Positions 26,301 to 38,300 of a stretch of DNA of 64,000 nt are shown here, one piece after another (position 1 is the first letter of the stretch; every line of letters begins with the position of its first letter). This stretch comes from Phoronis australis. Lineage: Eukaryota > Phoronida > Phoronidae. A program made the translations under genes and the position numbers. Where the stretch lies: NCBI GenBank assembly GCA_002633005.1, contig NMRA01000281.1, forward strand, positions 496,527 through 560,526, in the 5' to 3' direction. Below the pieces are notes generated by a model. It was not told the DNA's origin and did not search any database. It saw nothing but the letters and a program-made list of their open reading frames with translations.

Positions 26301-29300
26301 AAATTTTATAACAATTAGCAGTTGTTTTTTGGACAAATGGTGGTTTTATAGCAGCTTTACATGGTAATTTCACACATTAACTTTTATCAATGTGAAGAAC
26401 ATGTATTTGTATTCTTTTACAACAGTAACTTTGAATAACAATGTGGTCGTGTAGTGTCTATATGCTTGCACTTAATATTAACTATTCTGTCTAGCTGACC
26501 AGATATTGCAGTAACACTCGTCTGTTTGTTAGACTTGCAATGTTCAGTGTTTTCCACAATACGCTTAATTGTATATACTGTGTCTCACTCTTACTCTTAA
26601 CACCGGGGTCGGGCGAATCATGTTCAATGCCTGTCTAGAGCTTGCTTCGTAGACGACTGACCAAGCGCCGTGCCTGTCGGACGCAATGCCTGCACTATCT
26701 TTGTCTCTCGGTCACTTTTTTAGTGGAGACCATCCAGTCTAATGCTCGCCTGTTTAATGATGGTGACAACACGCAGAGCCCTCTAGCCCGTCGCGAGAGT
26801 AGCACAAGTATTATGAGTCAGATGAGCGGGCTAGACCTCCCCGTCCCAACGCTAGCCGCAGGTTTGTACCACGAATGCCAAGCCTCTCTCTCTGGTACTA
26901 ATGAGGACGCCGCTATACCTTGTAATGTCTTGTCCGGCTTTCTGTCATTCTTTTTTATCTCCAGTGATGTCTGCTATGTTGCTTGATTTATTTGCTATCA
27001 GCCTCTGCTATCTTCCTCTTGGTTGAAATCGGTTCTTTTAAAACAAGTTGGAAACGGCATTATTTTGTAACACTGTAAATGCGCGCATTGCATCTAAGAA
27101 GCGAATGTTTTGATTTACATACCACAAAATTGTTCTCAGCTTGTCCCTTGCTCGGATGCAAAGTGATTCCTTGGTTTACTAAGAACTGGCAGTTCATTAC
27201 TCCTTGAGATCAAGCTCAGCTCATAAAATGTCACATTGTGACAGTTGGCCAACTTGTAGAGCTTGGAGTCAAAGCTCTGAAATCACCTAAAGTTTGACTA
27301 CATAAAAATTTTGAGACCAACTTCATACAAGTAAATGGTCTAAATGAAACTTTGTTTATTTGTGATGGAAAACAGATTTATGGCCGCTCTAATAAACTTT
27401 TCCAACTGGCGACTCTCAGATCTTGCATCAGGTGTCAGTTTATACAAGATCCGACAGCCACCAATTGGAGAGACTGCCTCTTAAGCATAAATAAAATGTG
27501 TTTTCAACAAATTGCTTTGGGCATAAGTTTTTAAATTGGGAACTTGATGTCTTGTGCCCAAAATCTGAAGGAATGGAAACAGATTTTGTTCAGATACTCC
27601 GAGCAACAATATTACTTGTATGTTGTTTAGGTGGTTGATGCAGTTTTGCGCCAAAAAGTTGCTAGCAACCTTTCACAATAGTCATCTGTTTACATGCGTT
27701 TGAAACATACACTTTATGGAGGGACCAGAGGAGGCTTGTTGCTTTCACTTATGTTTTGGCATTATGATAAAAATAATGATGCAAAAACACAAAATTCAGC
27801 AATTTTAAATGCCTTTTCACATCTTTTAAGTGTGCGACGAAACATTATGCAGCTGGTGAATGTGGCTGTGGTTCTTAAATGGGGGACATTTTGTCACCGT
27901 TATATTTGTTAATGTAGCAACTAAGCTCGACACATAAGTAAAAAAATATAATAAAAGAAATCTATTTTTGTTTTCACCATGAAAAATAACACTTTCGTAT
28001 ACCTTTTGGGAAGAGGGTCAGAAACAGGTTTTTAAACTTTGCAAGGCAATATTGAAAATGATCTTGCAATGTTGAGAATGATCCTGCAATATTGAGAATG
28101 ATCCTGCAATGTTGAGAATGATCCTGCAATGTTGAGAATGATCCTTTATGTTGAAACTGTGCACAACATGATGGCTTTGTTTGGTAGGAACTAACATTGT
28201 GTGCTGTTTTTAATCTTAAACATTTTCTTTGTTTTGCCTAGTTTCAGTTTTAGTGTATAGGCAGTTGTTAGGAGAAACTAATAACACTTGGATCCCTCCC
28301 GTGGATGTAGAGAGAATTGTAACACTCACCAATAATTCGTTTTGATTACTTGTTGTGGCTGTCAGCCTGCACTTCATTGTGTTGCAGTTTTGTAACTTTT
28401 TGTTCACAATTCAGAGCTTCTGTCACCCTTGCATATTTTGCAGTCACATGCTCTTTATTTCTCCTTATTTAACATTTTACAGAGAATATTATTCGTTTAC
28501 ATTTGATGTGTTGTACTTTTGTCTCACATTTATTTAACATTCACTTTTCTTTTAAAAGACAGCTGACGGCATGCTTACTTATGCATTTGGTTTGTTGACA
28601 TGAAAATGATTCTGAAACCTTTGTCGTAGTTAATGTCATTTGATAATTAATGCATTGTTTTGTGAATAGTGATTCAGGTTAAATTCAAAATTTAACTCCT
28701 CGGTTTTGTTCATTCTCTGTATTGATGCAATCATTGTTAACCTTTTGCATTTAATTACTCCATGTTTTTATAATACATTGTGTTTTACATTGAAATTTCA
28801 TTTTACCTCAGTCTGAATCATGCTGTGAATAGTTCTTCAAATCACTGGAGAGTAGACTTCAAAAACTATCAGGGCGAGTGTTGACCTTCAATTATCATTG
28901 AGGATCATGTCATGGTCAGCTCACAGATGTCGCCACTTTATGATAAAGAAACTGCACAGACTGGGAAGCACCCACTGGCACTTAGTACTTTTTGAATAGA
29001 TGTGTGTGTTTGAAATGGCATGGCAGTTTTAATATTCCGTTTAGTTTGAAAAATCCCCCGAGTTGTTTTATCTTCAGTAATTCAATGTATTTTGAAATGA
29101 ATAGAAACAGTGTCTGCATTTTATTTGATTGTATTGAACCTTCTTAAGCTCTTAGTATTGCATACAGCCATTCCTGTAAACAAAATTATTGCAGTATGAA
29201 TTAATCTGTAAATCTTGAATGGGCACGTAGGACTGCCCAGTACACATGTCGTGACTGTAAGAGGTTTTGCCAAACATCTCTGGTTGTCGTCAATTGCCTG

Positions 29301-32300
29301 CATTACGTATCACTTGTGTGCACATTCGTCCTTGTACTCACCTGGGGTCTATTTCATGAAGACTTTTAAGTAAAGCCACACACAGTTATTTCTGAAAAAT
29401 TATTAAATATTATTTGTGCAAAGTCCAAAGTCTCCGAGAATACTTATATACTAACTTCCTTAGGCTAGTTACTGAGAAAATTTTAATCCATAAATTCTTT
29501 CTAGGCTGTGATGCATTCATTAAACATTTTCCAGCAATTTTGAAGTAGTGCGTTTATTTCGTGACCTTTAAAATGCAAATTTAAAAATACAGTATTGAAT
29601 TAGTAAAGGCCCTGTGAAGGACTGTACAGCCTGCTGACCCCAAGGCCAAGCGAGAACATAATAAAATATAATTTCTGTTTTGAGTCTCAAGTCACTTGAT
29701 TCATGAAACAGACATCAGCTCCCCCTGCTGTTAGTCACTGAGGTTCCTGGGTAATGCACCTCGTGTTGTCGTATCATTTCAGTTGAACATTGTTCACTCT
29801 CCGTTGCAGTGATCAACAAATGGTGGGGTATGAAGCGGGTCGACTACGCGCTCTATACGCCGGAGGCACTCAACTCTTTCCCGCTCAATTCCTTGCCTGA
29901 CTTGTTCCACGCTCGCTATTGGGAGTCACAAGATGTGGTCGCGTTCATACTGCGCCAGGTGAAATGATTTGTGAACTGATGGACATGTCAACTGCATATT
30001 AATCTGATGTTTTAGACCAAAAGTTGTGAATTGCTTTGTGATGTTTATTTCTTTGAAAATAGAAAATCAATGCTTTGTAATGTCAACATCAAAACCATAT
30101 ATTAATATGTAAGCCTTTTGTGGCTTATGTGTGCAATTTTAACTTTAAATTTAGAAGTCTAGAAATACTGAGTTTGCTATGAACCTACCTAACTTTCCAG
30201 CTTACAAAAATGATATACCACCTAACTTTATGCAAAAAGAAAAAAAAATCTTCAACTGAAGTGTGAAACGCACTTCAGTGGTAGTGATGCAGATGGTAGA
30301 GGATACTCTTGCTCTTAACTATTCCTGTTCACAAAACAATTCTTTGTAACAAATGTGAAATTTTGAATCCCATTTTAGCTTGTTCGGCACAACACTTTGA
30401 ACCTGAACTCAGACAGTGGTAAGAACGTTTCAATCTTTCAACCAACAAGGGCGCGTGAGAAGTGGATTCACAGGCGAACAGCACTCAAAGTGAGGGTACG
30501 TAGACAACTCAGTTTAAGACCAATTGCTCCATTCCATTTACTTCCACTATATTGAAACTGCATTTTGCCTTGTTGTGCTGGCTAAGAACGAACATCAAAT
30601 GGGCCTTGTACTGTCATAAAGTCAATTTCATAGTATTCCGTAGAGTGATGGGATCTCATTTCTGTTACCAAAAACGAGTATCAAATCCAAAGTTTATTGG
30701 GGTTGGCAAACCCTTAAGTTGTGAATTTGAAAATGGCGCGTGTATGCATTAGCTGTCGAGAAAGGGTTAGCGTATCCAAAAATTGCAAATTTGAAAATGG
30801 TGCATGACTGTATACATTGCCTGAGACTTGAGCTTGTTACTGAAATACAATCGTGTCACTGACCGATTTTATGAGAGTGAAAGGTCGAATACGAGTTTTG
30901 TTTTAGCCAACTAAGCAGGACGAAATGCAGCTTTAAGTGATTTGTGCACACAAAACTATAAAGGAGGTAGTTAGTAGGTTTTCTAACCCAACACCAAGCT
31001 ATTTTCCTTCCTCATCCAATCCTTAGTAAGAAGGAAATCCCGTGATGTGCCATCTTGAACAGTTTCTCCAAAGAAAAATGTAGACTAATGTTGTGAGCTT
31101 GATATGTTTCTAACTTAATTGTAACACTTGTTCTTTGGACTGAATGAAGTCCATGAAGTTTGAATGGGAAATTTTTATTACCGCCATCGTCGTCTCTGTC
31201 TATGACTTTGAGGTTGAATAAACTGGGGAGAAATCGGAAAGTAGCTCAAACAAGACTAGCGTGTGGCTTAAAGTGGACAGGAGAAAATCTTTATTCTTAA
31301 AAGTTCAAACAACAAATTGAATACTTTTTTGAAAGAATGCCATGCTAATCAGTGACAATAAACTGCTCCTTCTACCATGTGTGTGTGATCGCTTGTGCGT
31401 TGGTACCCATTACCCTGAATGTTAAGCTGAGGTGCATAATATGTCTATATGCTAACACCCATTACCTTGAATGTTAAGCTGAGGTGCATAATATGTCTAT
31501 TTGCTAACACCCATTACCCTGAATGTTAAGCTGAGGTGCATAATATGTCTATATGCTAACACTCGACTACTTTTTTAACAAAAGAACAAGTTTAATGGCA
31601 TGCGAGGGAAGGATGGGTTATCCACAATAGTTTTTGACCACTTGTAATTGAATAAGTTTACATTCAATCACAAGTAAATTAATACAAAATACAAGAAACA
31701 ATTAGATGATTGAAAAATGACATGCATTTTGTTGAAAAGACATTCCTATGCAGTTGTAAGTTGTTTTTGGTTACATGTGCATAGTAGATTCAAAATGCCT
31801 TAGCAAAGAAATTTAATGCATTGAAAAAATGCAATGTTATCGTTTAGGATGCTATTTGTGTATCATAGTTTGGGCGCAGGGATCTAAATAAGCTTACATA
31901 CGGTGACATTTGTTTGTGCAGAGGATGGTAGACTTAGTGTTACCTATCTAGCACTTATTTCAGAATGTTGCGGCGAATCACCGAGCTAATGATGTACTTA
32001 TACTGGAGGACCAACCGCAAGTTCTTGGGGCCAAGTTTATGTACGGCCCATTTGACGTCGTCGCACTGTCCGGAGAGAAGGTACGCAATGTTGTACATTA
32101 CGAGAATAGTGAAGAATGACACACTAGTACCATCCCCTTATGTGGTGACCATAAGGATAGTAATTTTCTGTTCATGCTATCAAATTAACGGGGTTCAGTA
32201 ATGGCTTACCATATCGTGACTAAAACTCAATTGGCCAGTTGTCGAAGCCAACCCAGGACATGAAACACTGCTATGGGTGGTCATAGGCTTTATTACTACA

Positions 32301-35300
32301 CCCAAGTGGGTTAGCAGTGGTTTAGTCATGATCTCACTGCATGTAATGGAAGACCCGGTGTCTTTGCACCAATGTGAATTAGTGCAGTAATGTTTAGTTT
32401 ATAAAGTATGTTAAACTCTACCATGGAGTGTACACCATTGTCATTGAAGTGTCAGTATTACTTCTGGTTTGTTGTTGAGAGAGAGTGGTTTAGTTATGTG
32501 GTGATTATTGCATCGTTAGTGGTAAAGCATTGATCTGATTAAAATACAAAATGTTATGTTGTCGTAGTGACGCATGTATAAATTTTTAGTAGAAATTATG
32601 TTTAGTCTTATTTTTCAACTTTTAAACACCTGTCACCCATTGGTGTCACCATAAATTGTAATAATCACAGGTCACATGATGTGACCTACAAATGATGACG
32701 TTTAAGAGACTAGATATACCTACACTTACTTGACTTACTTCTAATGTCTGAATACATTTAAATTGGATGCGGCTCACTCAAGAAAAAATCTTTCGGTTGA
32801 CAGTCCTGTGAAAGCGTGTGTGTTTCATGGATTTGCGTCATTGATCGTTTTCCTGATCACAAAGCCTCCTTGTTTCCCTGCAGGTGGACGTCCACGTGAT
32901 GACACAGCCTCCTGCTGGCGAGTGGGAGTACTTCGACACGGTCTACACAGACAGTCACGGCCGAGTGACCTACACTATACCCAGTGAAAGGAGGCTGATA
33001 CAGGGCATGTACCCTGTCAAGATGGTGGTCAGGTAGTGCTATGGAGCTTGGCATGCATTCAGTGGTCAATTAGATTACTTTGACATACATTTTGTTGTCT
33101 TACATTTTGTTATTTCTTGATGTTGGATGGTTGAAAATATATTTCTTATTAGCCTAAACACTGTTTTCCCAGAAATTACTTGAAGCGGTTTAATACTCTC
33201 GGCTATTCCATTATCTCCAAATTCGTTGGGTGTATATGAACCATCATGACAAGACTCCTGACTGGGCTGTTGTGTAAAGAAAGCATTGTGTTATCACAGA
33301 CCATCGCTATTTCTGAAACAAAGAAGCTGACCATAAAATTAAACATATACTTAGTAGCTAGTGTTGTTCAAATCCCAAAGTTACTGGTTTGGGATCATTG
33401 TAGTTCAGTATGTTGTATCTGGGTGTGACTTACTTCTCTAGCCATGAGTGTAAGGCTGAACACAGTCCTATAAACTTGTTTACTGTGACCTCATTTTGAC
33501 GTTTTGCACCCCGTCAAATCAAATTAAATCATCAAAATTCCAAGTAATAATGATAATTAGGCCAGATTTTATGTAGCGCTTTAAATTGCTAAGCACTGTC
33601 TTTGAAAATGTTTGCCACGCAGGGCTGGGCTGGGCTGGGCTGGTCAATCAACCCTCCTCAGGAGCATACAATGGGTGCTACTACTGTCATGTTTTAGTGC
33701 TGAAATATGAGTAGGATGATGCATGCTACATTTTCACGTTGATGTTGGTTTATGTTGAAAATGATCGCAAATTGATCTGCTTGACAACATTTTAAAGACA
33801 TCATGGTGATACTGTTCATTATTTACACATCCAGTTGTTTTTCCAGGGGTGATCACACGTGTGTCGATTTCTTCCTGACTGTGCTGCCACCCCATACAGA
33901 GTCGGCCATCTTCAGTATTGACGGCTCATTCACAGCAAGCATGTCCATCATGGGTCGTGACCCCAAAGTACGAGCTGGAGCCGTTGACGTAGTGAGGTAC
34001 AAACAACCTGTGAAAGTCGACTTGAATTTTCAATTTGTAATTTCCTCCTTTTTCTTAAAGCTGCCATGAACGTCTCTTTTTAAAAAGAAATAATTTGGGT
34101 TAACTTATTGCTTAAGGACTGGTTTCCTCATCATCAAGAGACATTCACATTCTGACAGTTTGCTGCAACTGAGGTAGACACACCTACATTAGGTAAAACT
34201 GAGACTTAGTTTGCATGTTATATCCCTGATAAAGTTATGTAGGACCCTAGAAATATGTCCAAGTTTGGCCATCTTCTGAACATCATACCTAATGGCTAAT
34301 AAGAAACTTTCAGATACTCTGGTATTCAAATTGTTATTAAAATGTTCCGCTTTTTCATGAGGAGCTATCAAAATAAGACTTATGATTTTCATGAAAAAAA
34401 TAAGTCAGTGTATAAAAATCAAATAAAACAAAGTTGATCTAGAAAACTAGCAACTTTTTGGGACTTCATCTTGAACATATCAAATGAATTTGGTCGTGTT
34501 TTTATATGATTGTTTTGTTGTTAATGTACCTTCATTTTATTTGTGCTAGATTTTACTGAATAGACAGGCCTTCTGATTTCAGAAAATATACATANGTACG
34601 AGCTGGAGCCGTTGACGTAGTGAGGTACAAACAACCTGTGAAAGTCGACTTGAATTTTTAATTTGTTTTTCTTCCTTTTTCATAAAGCTGCCATGAACCT
34701 GTATTTTTAAGAAAATGATTTTGGCCTATTGCTTAAGGACTGATTTCCTCATCATCAAGAGACATTCACATTCTGACAGTTTGCTGCAACTGAGGTAGAC
34801 ACACCTACATTAGGTAAAACTGAGACTTAGTTTGCATGTTATATCCCTGATAAAGTTATGTAGGACCCTAGAAAAATGTCCAAGTTTGGCCATCTTCTGA
34901 ACATCATACCTAATGGCTAATAAGAAACTTTCAGATACTCTGGTATTCAAATTGTTATTAAAATGTTCCGCTTTTTCATGAGGAGCTATCAAAATAAGAC
35001 TTATGATTTTCATGAAAAAAATAAGTCAGTGTATAAAAATCAAATAAAACAAAGTTGATCTAGAAAACTAGCAACTTTTTGGGACTTCATCTTGAACATA
35101 TCAAATGAATTTGGTCGTGTTTTTATATGATTGTTTTGTTGTTAATGTACCTTCATTTTATTTGTGCTAGATTTTACTGAATAGACAGGCCTTCTGATTT
35201 CAGAAAATATACATACTTTTACTGAGTTAAAATCTAAGAGAACCACCATGGTTCAGGATTTCTCGCTGGGAGGGTGCAAAGTGTTACACTTGAAGTCATT

Positions 35301-38300
35301 CATCAAATCCCTTAAAATTTTGTGGTGTGATTTAATTTACTAAGTGATGATAGAGCCTAGAAGAAAATGTCAATTTCAAAAAACCTGTTTCTTTCATGTA
35401 ACATGTATCATTTTCAAAGCCTTTTCTCATTCCCTAGCTGCCTTTGTTCATAATCAGTTTTGGGATGAAGTTTTTCGAAATGTTGGAGAATTGATTGACC
35501 TTTTCACTGTTAACAAGGCAATGAGTCCCAGTGACCCAATTTGGTTTAATCCCAAAATTTCAATTGACAAGAAATACATATCTTATGATAGGTGGTATGC
35601 CAAGGGCATTATATATTTATTAGACTTTAATGGCAGTTTGATGTCTTATGACTACTTTTTTAATCGTTATGGGTTCTCTCTGCCTTACACGGTATTCATG
35701 ACCATGATTCAGGTGTGTCGTTTGTACATTCCTTAAAAATGAGGATTTGTCTAAAAATTACTCTTCATCACCGCCTTGAGTTTATAACCACTTTACTTTA
35801 TTCACGCAAATGAGAGAACAATATTTATGATAAGTTGGTTACTTCTTTAAACAAAAAAAACCCAAAAATTTCAAAGTAAATGGGAAGACTATATTCAAGC
35901 GAATGGTGGAAAAGTGTTAAATTCTTCATTCACTAGTGACACCAATCTCAAATGGCTTCAAATAAGACTTTTACACAGTAAAATACTCTGTAGTATCTGT
36001 GGCATAGTTAACTCACCGATTTGTATATTTTGTGGAAAAAAATCTGAGAATCTTTGTCATGTGTTTTTGGGAGTGTGAGGTGTTGCTTGTTTTTGATCGA
36101 AAGTGACCTTTTGGGTTACGGCAAAAACAGGGTTTGGTCTTAATTTAAGCTTGTGGGAAAATGGGAGACATACATGTAATCAATCTTAGGAAAACGACAG
36201 AGCTAGGTTGACATGCAGACCCCCTTTTTTGCAATGAAATTCTTGAATATTATAACGTAGAAAAGATCATTATACCTTAAGAACTTAAAATATGAGCAAT
36301 TTAGAAGTAGGTGGATCTCTGTAGAAGGGCTTTTTGTTATAATGTGATTATTCATTTGGCTATACACGATTCTAGTGTGAATGGGGTGTGAATGTTTTGT
36401 TATAAAGTATGGTTGATATGTATTCACAAAATGCATTACTTAACACGCATTACTTAAGGCATATTTTATATCTAATGCATCCACGATTATCACTTTGATT
36501 TCGGTATAAGTCTGTAATGTGAATCAATTAACATGTATGTTCCAAAAAAAATTAAAGTTTTGCAGATAACACTCTGAACAGAGTAGTCGTAACAAATTTC
36601 AACTATGCTAAAAATTTTTGAAGACCTCTTTTTCTCTAGACATTGTCACAAGTTGTCATCATCATCATCTAAGTATGTTTGACCTCATCTGCTCAAAACT
36701 TTGACCAGAGCTATAACAGTACTTCATTATATAGTAACATTTGACTTCTTTCCTTTGTGACATGAGCTGAATCAGCTCATTCATTATCTACGTCTTTACT
36801 TTTTTCTACTCAGACATTGGCAAGAACTGGATGACCTCGTTTATGTTTTGATAGCTGTTACATATAAATAAGCAATAAGAATTTAAAAACTTTTTCCCCT
36901 TTCAGACCTTGGCAACAACTTGATCGCTTCATTATCCGTGTCCTGGTACCCATTGCATCTTCAGTAACAATTTATAGAATTTTTTTTCATTTCAGGCATT
37001 GGCAAGAATTGGGCTACCTCATCATCTACATATCGGCGCGCCCTGACCTGCAACATAAGAAGGTGGTGGCATGGCTAGCCCAACACAACTTTCCGCATGG
37101 CATGGTCGCCTTCATGGATGGCATCTCGGCAGAGCCTCTTCGTCAAAAGGGGATCTATTTGCGCAACCTCAAGGATGGGGCGGGCATAGACATTCAGGCG
37201 GCTTATGGCTCCAACAAGGACATCACTGTGTACCAGTCTGTTGGGGTGACTGCTGACAAGATATTCATTGTTGGAAAGTCGTCGAAGAAGGTAGCCAGCC
37301 AGGCACAGGTGAGGGACGGTCTTGTGTTGCAAGTCTGATATTCATTGTTAGTGGTGAAAACAACACAGAAATCAATAAAACTGCAAATATTTCGGAATGC
37401 ATCTCCAGTCTCATGTTAGTCTTTTCATCGTTCTACATCACTCAAAGAATAGCTCTTGATCATTCAGCATTGCCCAGTGTTAAGAAATTATAAGATCTCA
37501 TGACTGACGATGAAAAATTGTATAAACCGTCAATTTGAAATTCTGATCAATCCGTTATGTCATATCATACCACTGGGTACTGCTAGTTTACATCATACTC
37601 CACGTGGTCTACACACTGGACTGTTTGTAGCTCACTGATTGTGTCTAGGGCTTGATTTGTCACTTCAATTTTGATCTATTTCAGTTTAAGATCTGCACTT
37701 TTGATACGACGTAATTGGTGCTGTATGGGGTATACTTTCTTTATAGTGCTTTTGAGTTTATAACTGAATGCACTAAGCAAAACTATCAAGTTCTTCATTT
37801 CTGGTTACATGACAGGTGTCGTTCCTTAGTCAGTGTACAACTGTACTGTACACGATTTCGCACATGGAATGACATCAGCTGCATTGAAACTGATCAAATG
37901 GCTGGAATACTGTACTAACTACGACAGGAACTATTAAAAATTATTTAGAAATCTACCAAATAAAGACCCAAAGTATAGCAATTAAATACAAGTCTCGCAG
38001 ATCTATATATAAAAGAACCGTACTAGGTCAACCACAAACAGGCTGTCAGTTACATTGTAGTCTAACACTACTTCATGTTAAATACATTTTGTGTTTTGCA
38101 GCTGCTGGTTGATGGTTACGCTGCTCATCTACACGACCTGAACTCTAGTGGCCGGTCACGGTCAGCCAAGGGCAACGCGCGTTTCTTTCTTCGTAAGAGT
38201 TGCTTTGGACTGCCCGGTCAACTCAAGTGGAAGAAGAAACAAACAAAACGGTGCATCTCTTCACCCGGCCCATCATGCGCAGAGTCACCCAGGGCAGGGC

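Noticed and set aside
28046-28145. Regular short repeats considered as a CRISPR array
   Set aside because: Contiguous 20-bp tandem units with no spacers in a eukaryotic intron.
34189-35013. Two near-identical 67-codon minus-strand frames
   Set aside because: Same cause: duplicated block around N 34595, overlapping dispersed repeat family 2.
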